From: Pyrenopolyporus hunteri
Taxonomy: Eukaryota; Ascomycota; Sordariomycetes; Xylariales; Hypoxylaceae
Assembly (NCBI GenBank): GCA_902806595.1
Contig: CADCXC010000043.1
Span: 248,001-312,000, forward strand
Direction: 5' to 3'
Length of the DNA stretch: 64,000 nucleotides
A model generated the notes under the pieces. That model was not told the DNA's origin and did not search any database. It worked only from the letters and a program-made list of their open reading frames with translations. Positions 1-13,141 of this stretch are shown here, one piece after another (position 1 is the stretch's first letter; each line of letters opens with the position of its first letter). The position numbers and the translations under genes were made by a program.

Positions 1-578
1 GGGGCGAATACCATTGGCCCTTTTTAACGGTTAGCTTATCTATACTAAATCAAATATATTTCGAACAGCTTTCACTCACCAATTCCGAAACCGACGACGA
101 ACAGCGTAATACTCAACAACGCAACCTCTTCACTGACGCCAAATTCCTCAGCTACACCTCCAATATCGGGAGTGACGACACTCGATGAGAAGGCTACGAC
201 GAAACAGGTGGCGGCCACTACCATGGTGCAATACCACTTGTATGCCTTTGACCAGTTCTTGGGGTTCTCAGGGTCGTTCGGAAGGAAGGTGACGAGCTTG
301 TAGCGGTTCTGGCCATCAGGTTCTACTGGTCCGGGTATTTGCCCGCTTGGGGTTTCTGTGGTGTACTCGGATAGGTTTGCTTCGTTCGACAGTGTTCGGT
401 ATGGTAAGTTGACGTCCAGGTTTGGATCCCGGATCGTCTCCTTAGTAGCACTACGAGCTAAGGTGTTCGTGGGAGGGCGAGCCAACGACCCCGGGACGAT
501 AGGGCCATATCTGACTTGATGGCTGCTGTCAGGCCTTGTGGGCAGCCTTTCCGTGGTGGGCATCTCGTAGGGATCCAT
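1..578 (-). CDS. MFS transporter, DHA1-like multidrug/polyamine type, N-terminal part
   Basis: Partial gene cut by the window start. Exon 1 is 578-80; a 60-nt intron (79-20, GTGAGT donor, GCTAAC branch, AAG acceptor) joins exon 2 (19-1) in frame. The splice restores the family motif GFGIGPMVFAP at the end of transmembrane helix 2, which supports both sites. About 100 residues of hydrophilic cytosolic N-terminus precede the signature NDPENPKNWSKAYKW, found just before helix 1 of fungal 12- or 14-helix drug:H+ antiporters. Helix 1 (TMVVAATCFVVAFSSSVVTP) follows, then the loop into helix 2. Such proteins export drugs, toxins or polyamines across the plasma membrane by proton antiport; the substrate cannot be told from this part. 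The start is the first ATG of the frame. No neighbouring biosynthetic cluster is visible. Confidence 0.85.
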
Positions 579-3500
579 GTTGATTAAAACCCTTGAATCT
601 TGTCTTGGTGGGAGACTGAAGGGAAAGGCCTCTTAGGGTTATTAGATTGTGATGGTAAAATAAAATAAACATCAACCGGGAACGCGAGGGGTGGCGGGCC
701 CCGTCCTTTATATATGAGAACAGAGACGGCCCTCCGAAGCTCCAATATTGTCAATTCGGATCAACAGGGATCAACGAACTCTTAGCCTGTGATGCCATTG
801 GATAGCACGAGGTTTAGATTTCAGAGAAAGTACTGGATGGTACCCGACGGCGAAACCCACGATTTCCTATTCGAGTAGATCCCCATTATTACGTGTAACT
901 GGATAGGCCAGCCGATCCCTGAGAATGGCAATTTGGAACTAAGCATCTAGACAAGGCTTAATTGACATGCATTTTTACTTATTTTTTTTTTCAGGGACGC
1001 TGAGTCGAGGGGATATGTTTACACGAAGGAGATGGTTCGGCGAATCTCGGTGTCCTGGGGGATCCACAGGGCCGGGACCGTGAACTCGGGGCCACACGGG
1101 TCGAATTCGAGGACCCGGACCGTTATCATCGAAGACATTAGAAAGCAAATGTTGAAGTTGATTGTAATCCAAAGGATATCTCAGTTATGATCGACAACAA
1201 TCGAATAATTGGGCAATCGAACATACAACAACAAAGCTCGTCATGGTGAGCAGATCGTGGAAGAAGGAGGAAAAAGTGGTGTCGTAACACTTGAATCACA
1301 TTCGATTTTTTACGTCCTCGAGCCGCAACTTCCCAGGGGTCCCACTTCTTCTCAGCTCAAAGTTGCGGGCCCACAAAAGTAGAAAAACTCAGTACCGAAC
1401 TTACCTAATCCGGTAAGTACCAAGAGGATGGGAACCAGTTGAGTCAATCGATAAAGTCGCATTAGCCGGTTGAGGTTTCATTTTTCCCCTGTGTACCTAG
1501 GTACGTATCTTCAGATAAATTGACGTCAGATGGCGCGCGCCGATGCCCTCCGCCTCCGTCAAACCAATACGAGAATATGGGAAATGGCAGCTTTAAGGCA
1601 CATCACTACATACATTTTGCATTTATCAACTTTCGTCTGTCTTTTACTATCTAGCGACCTAGTCTCGATTCCCGCCATACGTCTAGAAGGGGAGGAAAAA
1701 AAGACACACTGACGATACTTACTATCTTATCGACAGCGGCACAGCGGGCTGGACCGGTGCGCTAACCATCTCGTGTGGGCCCCTGATAATAAGATGACGG
1801 ACATCAACTGCTTCGTCTGGATACCTTATTCCTTGGCTGATCCTTCCGGGCGCTCATCTTTGCATGGCTCCTGATATTCTGACGATAAGATGAGAGGCTT
1901 GGCGTTTAAATGCCTCTTCATTCTCCAACAGCGACTTCGGCTTGATTGGCGATAGAAAGGGGAGACGCTGCGATGGCTATCATGGCCCCATACCCTTCGT
2001 CTGCCCCAAAATTCATTACTCATGCCACTGCATCGAGCCGAGTTATCTTTTTTTTTCGCATACACATCTATCGTGTCGGACACTGAAATTGTCTTAGGTC
2101 TCCAAACGATTGCTGTTGTGTCTGAGGTGGTTTAAGATCTCAGGGAGTGATAAGGGCAGGGTAAACAAACGCAGAATGGGTCCCGGTGCGGCCAAGGCGC
2201 GGCTACGATCAAGAGAGTGATCTTTCTGCATACAGGCTTGACCTTGGCGATGCTACCCATCCGCCACCGAAGCTTTTTCAAGGAGCTGCAGGATCGTCTG
2301 AGTGGCCCTAAAATCTGAAACTGTCTTACCTAAGGTCACCAAAACTGAGCCGGGGACACGGGAGAACTTGTAGCCTCGGCATTAAAAAAAAAAGGTCCTT
2401 GCTTGGCCATGCCGTCGCTAAGGAGTTTGAATTTGGCGTTGGGCACTTTTGGGTACATATTTTTCGAGATGATGCCCGGTCGACCAAAGCCCGTCCCTTA
2501 CCAAGCATCATTTCACGTGCAAAAGAATATCCGTCGTCCTTCGTTCCATTAGTTGGGGGATAAGGAGGTGGTTAGCGAGCAGTCGTCCCGTGTAGCATCA
2601 CGATGAATTGATCCTCGGTTATTCCACCGCGTTTGTTGATTCTTTTTCTTGTTTACGAACGACGGGAATATCACTCTAATGGGCTTCTTAGGCGCCTACT
2701 ACTTTTAATGGAACTTTCTTTTGCGGTCCGTATTCGGAGTAGGTTTTGTATAGAAGTCATTATGTAATGGCGATATAAGAAGCTCAGGTACTTGGCGATG
2801 TGGGGCTTGCGACCCCTAGTACTGGGTAGCATGGCGCTAAGGCTTGACACAGCTGAATATATTAATATGTACGTACTTCCTTTCGTCTGGGAGAACGTTG
2901 ACAGGTGGATCGACTTTTATTTGTATCATGGGAGATAACATTGAATCAGCGACCTTCTATAACTAGGGGAAGTCAAGGAATCCTTAGGTTAAAAGATAAA
3001 TAATATGTGAAGGCCTGCTTTACCGTCTTCGTAGTAGGAAAGGGGGCATTTAGCCCTGTGGTAGAATAGGTACGCTAGGAGCAATGAAATTTCGGTAACA
3101 CCCAATCGACCTCGTGAAAAAGATCCAGGATTACTTCTTGATAATTAGCTTGCCATAAAGCTTAGTCGTACGATCGGCCAACCCACTAAATATATAGCCC
3201 GTTCAAATATGTGGGTTATTCCGTGACAGTTACCTCAAGGTGCTCTTCGTTAATATTACAGGGACGCGCTAGTATGCTAATATTGGAAAATGTCAATAGA
3301 ATCGGAAGCCATCGGTTGAGGCGTATCACGCAGGTCAGGTAGCAAAATAACTTGTAGTTTAAATCATTTACCATTTCGTCATGCTCTAGAGTACATTACA
3401 GGAAAGACGTCTAAAGCAGAGGGGAGATTCAACGAGCCATGGGTGAAGGTGTCAAGTGTACATGGGCTCAAAAATATAGTACAATCCGAACCCTCCTATA

Positions 3501-3626
3501 CACAAGAGGACAAACGCCAAGATTTATTTTCCCCACGCCGGCTAAGAAAGCAAAGCCGGAAAGCCCGTTCTGTCTTCTGTCCCTCTTGCCATTACGAACC
3601 AGCCCCTAAACAATCCGTGTACGAAT
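579..3626. other. Intergenic, about 3.0 kb, no supported gene
   Basis: Upstream of the MFS gene and downstream of mitochondrial EF-Tu. Only short open frames, none resembling a family I know and none with convincing splice partners. It holds one perfect TACCTAGGTA palindrome (1494-1503), a motif recurring in this window. Confidence 0.6.
705..720 (-). promoter_or_regulatory. TATA-like element upstream of the MFS gene
   Basis: A TATATA run sits about 130 nt upstream of the MFS start codon, a plausible core-promoter position. Based on sequence only. Confidence 0.3.
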
Positions 3627-5057
3627 TTATTGTATGATTCGCGTAATGATACCGGTTGCGACGGTTCGGCCGCCCTCACGGACGTTGACTTGCTGACCAG
3701 TCTCGACAGCGATGGGGTTGTGTAAGGTAGCGACCATCTCGACGTTGTCGCCGGGCATGACCGGCCTGGACTTGTCCTCCACCTCGTCGGGGAAGTGGAG
3801 CGCGACGGCTTCGTCAGCGGTACGTAGGAACATTTGCGGTCGGTAGTTCTCGACGAAAGGTGTGTGTCGGCCACCTTCCTCCTTCGTCAGGACGTATAGA
3901 GAAACCATGAACTTGGTGTGGGCCTTGACGGTGCCGGGCTTGACGATAACCATACCACGCTTGATATCCTCTCGTCGGACACCTCGCAGAAGCAGGCCCG
4001 AGTTGTCACCAGCGCGAGATTCGTCGCAGGACTTCTTGAAGGTCTCGATATCGGTGACCTTAGTCTTGATGACCTCGGTACCCTTGCCGATCAGCTCCAC
4101 ATCCGCATCCCTCTTCAAGACACCCCGCTCAACACGACCAGAGGCGACAGTTCCACGACCGGCGATGGAGAAGACATCCTCAACGGACATCAGGAAGGGC
4201 TTGTCGAGGTCACGCTGGGGGGTAGGGATCCACTCGTCGACGGCCTTCAATAGCTCATCAATCTTCTCAACGCCGATATCAGGTCGCTTGCCTTCCATGG
4301 CCATCAGAGCGGAGCCCATGATGACAGGGGTTTCGTCGCCTTCGAAGCCATAGTGGTTGAGAAGCTCACGCATTTCCATCTCGACAAGCTCCAACATTTC
4401 GGGGTCCTCAATGGCGTCGACCTTGTTGACGAAGACCACGATCTTCTGGACACCGACCTGGCGGGCGAGTAGAAGATGTTCTCTCGTCTGGGGCATCTGA
4501 CCGTCGGAAGCGGCAACGACGATAATAGCGCCATCCATGTTAGCAGCACCAGTAATCATGTTCTTGATGTAATCGGCGTGGCCGGGACAGTCGACGTGGG
4601 AGTAGTGGCGGTTTTCCGTAGAGTATTCGATGTGTGCAGTAGAAATGGTAATACCACGTTTCCTCTCTTCGGGCGCCTTGTCAATGGCGCCGTACTCGAG
4701 GAAGTTTGCCAGCCCCTTCTCGGCCTGTCTCTTTGTAATGGCAGCAGATAAGGTAGTCTAATATATGTATAATTCGTTAGAATGGAGGGGATCTCTCTAC
4801 TACGCTTGTGCCGCATATGAAACTGTGTGTAAGTCTATTTCCAAACGTACCTTGCCATGATCGACGTGCCCTATGGTACCGATGTTTACGTGAGGCTTCG
4901 TTCTCTCGAAAACGGCATAGGAACGTGTGATGTTGAGGGCTGCAGCTACATTTTGCTGTCGCACAGCAAATTGTAATGGGTTGACAGTGCTGCCAGATCT
5001 GAGGGAATGACGGGAGGCGCGCAGGAATGGCGCCAGCGTTCGCGAAAACGCAGACAT
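3627..5057 (-). CDS. tuf1: Elongation factor Tu, mitochondrial
   Basis: GTPase that delivers aminoacyl-tRNA to the mitochondrial ribosome. Exon 1 is 5057-4851; the intron is 4850-4758 (GTACGT donor, TATTAG acceptor, phase 0); exon 2 is 4757-3627, giving 445 residues, close to the 437 of yeast Tuf1. The intron splits the P-loop GHVDHGK|TT (residues 63-71). Other G motifs are DCPGH (125-129) and NKVD (180-183); the effector region holds RGITI (103-107). The C-terminal beta-barrel domains are complete and end GIITRIIQ. The first about 45 residues are rich in Arg, Ser and Ala (MSAFSRTLAPFLRASRHS), typical of a mitochondrial targeting peptide. An upstream in-frame ATG at 5231 would add 58 residues unlike a presequence, so I chose 5057. 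Confidence 0.96.
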
Positions 5058-5905
5058 CTCGACGAGAATTCCCCTATGACCGAAAAGAAAGGGAGCCAAT
5101 TCACAGGGAAAGAAGGGACTGGTGATGGACGTCGTCGTGGGGTATGGAATAAGAGAGTCCAGCGGAATGGAGACAGAAAAGCTCCTGGCAACTAGAAAAA
5201 TTTCATTGGAAGTCTCTTGTGGCGCGTTCATTGGCCACTAAAGCCCACAGTCTCTTATCGAACCATCTTTCAACAAGTACCTATACTTGATAAGAGCTAT
5301 TATCGTATGAGAAATGCAAGGGCTTATCCCCGCATTGCAAGTACCGATACGGAATTAGGTTACTTCGATATCTATGACCACGGAATTTAGTTGCGGCGGT
5401 ACCTAGAGTTACCTAAGCTCTCAATTGGAAGGAATTGATTGGCCAATTTTTCTTGCTCGCGGGCAGGTACCATACTGTACAGTAAGTGCGTATCGCGGGA
5501 AAAGCAAATGCAGGTACATGTATGCAGATACTCTGAGTAACCCGAGCTTATCGATTTACCTCAGAATTAAAACCTACAATAACAAGAGTTGAATGAGTTA
5601 TATATTTGGCGCGTCATGTCATATGATTTATCCAGACCTTGCCTTCAGCATTGAGCTCACGGAATATCCCCATACTACTCGTATCGAGTACTCGTATAAA
5701 TACCACCTACCTAACCCTTCGATATTCCAACACCAAATACCGGTCGTAATAACCGGACTACCTGGTTTATGCCTCATACCACCTGGGATCCATGGAGCTT
5801 CCATACGCTTGGATTTTTGACATTATTATTAAGGGTTCGCGAAGCACAAAACTTGTGTTGGTATAATAGCAGGAATAGCCCCTCCAGGTAGGCAGCCTCG
5901 CTCCA
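5058..5905. other. Intergenic, about 0.85 kb
   Basis: Promoter and 5' UTR of mitochondrial EF-Tu plus the 3' flank of the GFA gene. Short open frames only; nothing recognised. Confidence 0.6.
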
Positions 5906-7006
5906 TCAGAGGATATTAGCATCGGGCTCCTCTTTATACGTTTCCAACACCCACTTCTTCTGGGTTTCCGCCACATCGTCGTTGAAGTCGGAATCGTATT
6001 TTGGCAAATTCTTCCTTAGTGCAGATCCATCCTGCCATTTGACCCAATTCATAGCCTTGGCGCCCTCCGGTGCTCTCAGTATACCCATGGCGACGTTTAG
6101 CACCTCATTCTGCTCCGACGGCATCCTATCCCTATTCCTGAGGAACACTGTAGCGCCGCAGCGCCCACAGAAACTCGTCGTGATCTTATCCGAGACTTTA
6201 TAGGTCTTCGTAGTCTTGATAAGTAGGTCCGGCGGTACTTCTGGCTCTAGAGCAATTCGTGGGACTAGGGCCCACGGCATGAAGTGGGCGCTCGAGAGCC
6301 GCCGAGTTTCTGGATCGAAATCGAGGAACGCTTTCCACTTATCCGGTTCTCCCGGCACAACATATCGGTTCATGAATTCGTCCTGCTTCACCAAGTCGAA
6401 CGGCCGCCTAATCTTGAAAGAGACGCCGCCACACATGCATTCCGCGCGCAACCTCTCTTCACCGTCCTCGCCGATGTCGACCTTGTAATCCGGCGCGAAA
6501 TCGGTGTCTTGGGAGACCTGTATTAACTTTCGACTGAACCAGGGTAACAAGCCGCCGTCTCCCGGAGACTTCGTGAACACGATACCCTTGATCGTCCAAA
6601 ATATCGGCTCGTCAAAGAGTGAGATATCCGCGACCCATTGCGCTGCCCAGGGTTCATAGTGGCCATTGTGTGCGCCGCATATAGGGCAGAACCACCTCTG
6701 CCTGCGATCTCCAGGCTCACTTCCTGGGGTTCCGTATATGGCTACGTTGATGGCGTTGTTGGTCCACTCCGGCGCGACGCCCTGCGGCAGCGTAACATGG
6801 AAACTGCCAAAGGTACCGTGCGAATACCTACACATCGTGCATGAACAGATGTAAGCGTTCATAGGGAGCGTGGAAATCGGGAGCGTGACCGTGAACTGGA
6901 TGTTGCCGCAATGACACCTCGCGGCAAATGTCTGCTTCTCTCCCGCACCAGGACCGATGAGCTTGTCCCGATTAAAAAAGGTGACGAGATTATCCAGCGC
7001 CGACAT
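5906..7006 (-). CDS. Double GFA (Mss4-like/CENP-V) domain protein
   Basis: Intronless, 366 residues. Two GFA-type zinc-binding units lie in tandem. Unit 1 has CHCGNIQF (C31, C33), CSCTMC (C54, C56, C59) and CPIC (C107, C110). Unit 2 has CMCGGVSF (C190, C192) and CGRCGATVF (C280, C283). The set C-x-C, C-x-C-x2-C, C-x2-C is the GFA signature and is complete in unit 1. Unit 2 lacks the central C-x-C-x2-C, so it probably keeps one zinc site at most. The family was named for bacterial glutathione-dependent formaldehyde-activating enzyme, but most fungal members have no proven reaction and the enzymatic role of the founder has been questioned. No signal peptide or membrane segment. Function beyond zinc binding is open. 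Confidence 0.85.
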   Translation of the reverse strand: MSALDNLVTFFNRDKLIGPGAGEKQTFAARCHCGNIQFTVTLPISTLPMNAYICSCTMCRYSHGTFGSFHVTLPQGVAPEWTNNAINVAIYGTPGSEPGDRRQRWFCPICGAHNGHYEPWAAQWVADISLFDEPIFWTIKGIVFTKSPGDGGLLPWFSRKLIQVSQDTDFAPDYKVDIGEDGEERLRAECMCGGVSFKIRRPFDLVKQDEFMNRYVVPGEPDKWKAFLDFDPETRRLSSAHFMPWALVPRIALEPEVPPDLLIKTTKTYKVSDKITTSFCGRCGATVFLRNRDRMPSEQNEVLNVAMGILRAPEGAKAMNWVKWQDGSALRKNLPKYDSDFNDDVAETQKKWVLETYKEEPDANIL

Positions 7007-8549
7007 CTTTACTTCTTTACTTCTTTCCCAATCCTATACAATTATAACCCAGAATTCCCAGGAACCTCACGATCTTGAGGAGATGAAAATTGTAGTTCGG
7101 AAGCCGAAGATACCGGTCAGGAGGAGCAGCGGTTAATAGGTGAATTGCAACTCGGGATCGATGACACTTGCAACCTAGAACTGAATGGGACTATACTACC
7201 CAAATAAGCCCATGAAAAGCAAGCACATTACATATGTCGGTGGTTTAATCGAGGAATGATATATGATTCTCGTATGATAAATGACTTACCTAAGGTATGG
7301 CCACCCAGAGGTCGCGTGTGTTCATTCGGTATCGGTTTCGAGCCCACGCGTCCGGGAGCTCGAAAAATTAATAGTGGATTGCAGGTGCATATAACTATAC
7401 CCCAGAGATGCTCGCTACGATCTCCTTTTTCACCGGATCTAGAATACAGCTAGTTGATCCGAAACAAGTCTAAGCCCCCGCTGGTATCGAGTTGGCCAAT
7501 TACGATCGTGGGGGAATTCCAGAGCCGTAACGATTTATGAATGTCACCTGCGGGCTGGACCAACATGCGTCTCGTTCGACGCTCGGGCTCCCAAGAAAAC
7601 CGGAAATCTTCCTAGCCTATCCCAAGGTGACGGCTCCCGGAAGAACAAAAACGATAACCCCCAGTAAGCCATGATTCAGCTCTGCATGCTATACCCTTTT
7701 CGTCCCTAGGTAGATATATAACCAAAAGCCCAAATTCCCAACACTATTTGACTCTTTCCATCGTACGGGACGCGCCGGCCCGAAGATTGATTCACCGAGC
7801 CGATGGGTGGTGTAAGGGTAGAATCTCATTTTATACCCGTGAAAACCGAGCGTGGATCGAGACCGAGGGCCCACGGGGATTGAAATGTGTAGCTTACGGC
7901 ACGGACACAGTTATGCTACTAGGATCTGATATTATTGCTTCTAGGCCATCGCTAACAAGCTGCAGTACACGAGGACAATAGAACTCGATAACGATTGATA
8001 ATTAAAGAAACCAATATCATCATAATGCAACATCTGGCTTTCAGCGAAGTACGAACGAATTCGGACGGATACATATGTATATGTCAAGTGATGTGTTCAG
8101 CCTGCGCGCGACGCTGTGGTATCATTCGAAGCAACGCATCCATGGCATCCATGGTCAAGACAGCAACTATCTATTCAGGTGTCTAGGGACCCCGGTAGCA
8201 TAATCGCCAAGGGCCAACAGCAGCTATATTACAAAGTAACTAACGAGGCATGCTAGGAATCTAACGTATCCGTGCTTAAGAGCTAGGGACAGCAAAACCT
8301 ACATTGATTACGTACCACGCACACGTACTATTGGTAACTAGCTATATATCAGTATAGTATCAAAGGCCAATAGCCAAGCCAGAACGGATTTTCCGAGGAG
8401 ACATGGTGTGCTAGCTCATCTCCTTGTTCATCCACTACGAGGGAGATCACGTGATGCTCTACCATAGTCAAGTCGAGTGTTGCTTCTTCTGGTAACTATG
8501 ACTTCTATATAGTACGAGAAATTTTAGCTTATATGCTTAATTACCTATC
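7007..8549. other. Intergenic, about 1.5 kb
   Basis: Lies between the start of the GFA gene and the 3' end of the hydrolase gene. Open frames of 60 to 77 codons are present but have no recognisable domain or splice partners. Confidence 0.55.
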
Positions 8550-10932
8550 TTAGAGCTCATTATAAGTAAATTGCTCCGTGTCCATGAATCCCGAGCCGCC
8601 CAGGTACACAGGCCGAAGCGGGTTGTGGTGCTGGAACTGGTACTGGGATGTCGTAAACTCTACGAACTCGTTCCGTAGCTTCCGGTAAGCGTCTATCGTC
8701 TCCCGCTCCTCAGCCGTCTTGCCGGATAAGAGGCCGCCCGAAGTTGCCTCCGCGTCTTTGAACGACCGCCAAGGCCTCTCCTCGCAGCCGCAGGTCGTCC
8801 ACTCGTCCTTGTCAGCCGCGTCCGGCCCCGACGCGGGCGGTGGAGGGGGCACGACGCCCTGGTTGAGGTACGCCCGGATATGGTTTATGGTGCAGAGCGA
8901 GATGCACGCTATCGTGCAATGGCCCTCCGCTTCCTGCACCACGAGACCCGCTCCGTGGAACTTGTTCGTCATTTTTACGGCGCTGCGCAGCGGGGTCACG
9001 GGGTCGAGATCGTTGGTCAGGAATAGGAGCGGGAAGCTGGTGTTCATGCGTTCGGGTGCGTGGCGCGGGTGCTTGTCCCAGCGCATTGGCGGGCCCTTGG
9101 GCTCTATGTCCCATCCGTTGCAGCCTATGCTGAGGTCGGTGCTCATCCACTTGGGTAAAGTTAGTAGGTCTTATGAGAGGGGGGAGCGAGATGTTGCTTA
9201 CGATATCGGCGAATGAGGAAGAGGAGGACAGGTCCTCGAACCGCTTTTGAAGTGAAGGTACGTCTTCATTAAGCTGCTAGGCATTAGAGGGACTCTTTCA
9301 AGTAGGTTATTAAGGGCTGTTGGACTCTCACCTTGTATCGTTTGTCGCCGCACGCGATTACCTTCTGGGCATCATCTGGCCATTGGGGCAGATCTAAATT
9401 ATGGCAAAGCATCGACGGTATCGGGCTGCTCATGAAATCGTCAAGGCGACCGTCCATGAGGGCTTTCAGCAGCTCTGAAACAACGCCGAAAGCAACGTTT
9501 GGCGCATACAACGACATGAATATGATCAACTTGAAGTCGCTGGCTGTTACCACCACCGGCATACTGAAAGGCGGTGGAATGATAATTGCAGGCTCTCTTT
9601 GTAGCCAGTCCAAGACGTAGTTGACGCGGTCCTTCACATCTTCGGGTTTATCGCCGACTCGGTAAAGAGGACATCGTTGCCCGGCTTCGGCGCAGTAGAC
9701 GAAGAATTTTTCCCATATGCTATCTGCGTCCTCGATCGCTTCGGCCATCATCTCGCCGACGTATGAGTCGGCGTCCACAACACCGTCTAAGATGACCCGA
9801 CCGACTTTGTCCGGAAACATGGACGCGAATGTCGCCCCGAGAACCGTGCCGTACGAAAAGCCCCAGTAGACAAGCTTCCCTTGGGTGCTATCAGCAGCTC
9901 CTATCCTAATATCGGAATCCGTCTCATCTGATGATTCCGATTCTTGCTTAGAGTTGATACGCTTGACATCGGGAACCGACCTCCACTCATCCCAAGCGTG
10001 GACGATGGAGAGCATATCCCGCGCGACGTTCGCGGTATTGGCGTACTTGTAAATACTATCGTCTCCCTCAAAGTCGTCCTTCAGCTTGCAGAACCTAGCC
10101 ATCGCCCTCGACCTAGTATTGAGCATGCTTAGCGCAGCGCTGCTAGAGTTGACAAGACCTACGCTCTGCCCGGTCGAGATCCAGCTCAGCCGATTCATAA
10201 GCGCGATATTGCGTCCGGCAAGCCCATGGTGGTCCTCGTCCGCTGCGAAACAATCGGCCTTGGGCGTCGTACCCCCGACACCTCGTGGATCGAAACTGAT
10301 AATATCGCGGTCTGCGCCGACTACTGTCTGCAGTAATTTCCCGGCTCTCAGGACGTAAAAGGTCCCGCTACCGCCTGGGCCACCGGGGTTGACGAGCAGC
10401 GGGGATTCTGAGTAGGATGAGGGGTCCTCGGTACGGTTGATACCAGGCTTTAAGACTAGGGCTATATGGACTTTTGGATTCGCCGCCGACTGATTCAATG
10501 GCCGCTGGTAGTCCATCGGCACGGTGAGTCGGGCGCACAGAAAATCGGGGCCGTATATACCGAAGCATGGCTGCCATGCGAGTTTCTCGCTTGGTGTGAT
10601 CTGTTACGTACAGAAATGGTTACGTTAATATATGATGTGTTCTGTCACCCTTTTACGCTTTTAAGAGAGCTTACGCTAGACCATTCAGTCCACCAGGGAG
10701 GATATTCAGACGAAGTTTGATGTCCCGAGTCAGGACGAGGGAGATAAGGGATATACCCATTGCCAAAATGACCGATAAGCCCGATGCCGCACACGACAGT
10801 TAGTAGAATCACGATTAGACGGCCCAAGCCCCAGCCGGCTTTCCTTGATGATAAGCGGCCATCCGGTCTAAATAAATCATTGCCTCGCTTCTCTTCCATG
10901 AGAGGCGACGCCGCGGGATCTAAAGACACCAT
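8550..10932 (-). CDS. Membrane-anchored alpha/beta hydrolase, tripeptidyl aminopeptidase (TAP)-like, S33-type
   Basis: Four exons: 10932-10675, 10600-9332, 9276-9202 and 9149-8550, total 733 residues. All three introns are phase 0. The acceptor of intron 2 could be 9277 or 9274, a one-Gln difference. Residues 36-54 form one hydrophobic helix after a basic N-terminus, so a type II signal anchor with a secretory-lumen or extracellular catalytic domain is likely. The fold is marked by VNPGGPGGSG (oxyanion region), the nucleophile elbow GFSYG with Ser335, the acid in TNDLDPVTP (Asp583) and His611 in EGHCTIA, a complete Ser-Asp-His triad in TAP C-terminal order. Family members trim short peptides from the N-terminus or act as proline iminopeptidase-like enzymes. 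The insert near residues 300-320 is Ser/Glu-rich and probably a surface loop. Confidence 0.85.
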
Positions 10933-13141
10933 ATTTTAATGCATGCGGGCAATTAATTGCCTTCGAAGAGAAAAGTTGTGAGGTTCAACTTCAAACCGTC
11001 TACCGCCCTGTAAGGAAGGATCACCATGGCTGAAAAGCAATTGGCCCGTCTAGGATCCGCGGGTAACTAGGCAACCACACCTCGCTGAGAGCGGGATAAG
11101 ACACATGACGCAAGCTTCATTTATCCTAGAAGAGGCGCAGGAAGACTAATTGGTACCGTAGCAGCGCTGTCTTCGTATGAATTTGCCAAGACGCCATTCA
11201 GGGCTACGCCCTATTTAATTAGGGAATCGGGCGGGATTGAGAAGCAAACCCAAAACTTGAGTTTCTTCTTAGTGAGGTTGAATATTTATTGCTAGATATA
11301 TCATATATCTAACTCCGAGATTAGTTAAGGCGTAGCACTCGGAGGTATAGGCGAAGTTCGCACAGAGCTAGCTTCAGTATCTCCTTGGGATCACTATAAG
11401 TTGTTGGAACCAGTGAGGGTAGACTGCCCCGGCCTGGAGATTTAGTGGGTTCACAGCTAGCTGCAGGCCACGTTGGGGCCAAGGGCTGGTCCCCCGTTTC
11501 TCCGCGCAGTAGGCTTACACGAATTTCTCTACTTGTAGACAGAGACGGCAAGACGTTAAATGCTCCATCGCTCATTTCTTAGTCTGTAACCCCATAAGCC
11601 GTTGGGCGTATCGGAATGTCAAGGCTTGTAAAATAACTAGGGAAACTCCCTAGATCCCACGGGGTAGAGAGATTACCGCAACTGCTGCTGTGCTTCCTGA
11701 GTTGGGCTGGTATAACATCTTGGCTTTGCTTCACTGCTGGTCCCGATGCGGTAATGGGAAACGTGATGGGCGGATTCGGTCTTAACCCCACTCGCCGTAG
11801 TCCTTGGTATGAATCAAGCTTCAGATCATCATAGATCTCTCGCTTCTTGGTATATTGCGGCTTTATTGTTGTATTTATTAGTTTCTTTCTCCTTTCTGTC
11901 CAAATCCCGGTTACTATTCATAGTAACTTTAAGACATTAGGTCGTCGGCATCCCCACTACCAGAAGTCCGGAGCGTTCGAAGCTAGCATACGAGACGGCA
12001 CTAACAACGCTTTGTAAGGGTAAGAACAGTACCCGGGTCTTGTATGATCTACAATCTACAATGCGCGATAATACATACGATTTCGCAACTTTACAGCTCC
12101 TATCTATAGCTATCTATAGTTATCTGTTGTTGATCATCTGCGATTTTATATGTTGAATTCAATGCGCCTAAATTGTATCCTTAGGAAGACATATCAACAA
12201 GGGCAAAGTGTTGTTCGGGCCTGGTGTTGTAAGCATCGCTTTTAGGGATCTGGTCGAGCCTCTAGTGAAAGCTTCTAGGAGGAATAGCGTGCTGGTAGAT
12301 GCCTGATTCAACCAAATAGGGCTAGGATCATCACTAGATTCTCCAAGATGCGCGGGGCCAGCAGAGTCCACGGTGAAGCTTGTTAGTTCTTGGGGCACAT
12401 CCGGCGCGGGGACCCTGGCCGCTTGGCAGGTCTCAAGATCGAAGATTGATACTCACCTCACACATTCGTCTTCGACGTTTTTCCGCTATACCATACCCTC
12501 CTAGCTCTTCGCATTGACAGTTTTACGGCACTTGGCAAGTTTAGCCAAGAGCCTCATTGTCACGCCTTATCACGGTCATGGCTAGTTCCGTTGACTTGTT
12601 TCTTTCGCCCCTGGTCGTTCGCCTTCGTTTCGAGCGTCGATAACATCATCTAGAGTCTGCTTCCAATGGCGAGTAGCTGCAATTACCGGCGAGAGATCAC
12701 ATCTCCCCGCTGAGATGATACACTAAACACCTTGGTTGAGATATTTTTAACATAGATGTTGACGAAGAAGAAACACCTTGGCATCGGCTGAGAATGGATC
12801 TCCCATGTTCTTCACCTACCTCAAGCGCTTGGCTTTCGAGGTCCCGACTCGATGGCTAGGGAAGACGATGGTCTAGTATGCGTCGTCCTCGACGTATATG
12901 AAGGTCGTCCTTGGCCCCCGATCCGATATTCTGGAGTCACTCAGCTGTGCTCAAGTCGTCGTCCCAAGTTTTTCGTTTCCAGTCTCTTCCCTTATTTCCC
13001 TTCACAGATTAATTCCGTCTTTGCTTCTCCCGCTGGTCGTCGCTAGTCGTTTTATACTACTGTAATAACTATTACCGTTCGAATACTCAGCACCAAAGCC
13101 AAGCAAACCCCACAATCATCCTCCAAGACATATCAGCCAAG
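10933..13141. other. Intergenic, about 2.2 kb
   Basis: Divergent promoter region between the TAP-like hydrolase (-) and the secreted Ala-rich protein (+). The last 250 nt upstream of 13142 are C/T-rich and probably form the 5' UTR of the plus-strand gene. Minus-strand frames at 11321-11575 and 11579-11791 are unsupported. Confidence 0.55.

Noticed and set aside
975..1172. Minus-strand 65-codon Pro-rich frame starting MDYNQLQHLLSNVFDD
   Set aside because: Short, no splice partners and no known family; kept as intergenic.
3862..4353. Plus-strand 163-codon frame
   Set aside because: Antisense shadow of mitochondrial EF-Tu exon 2.
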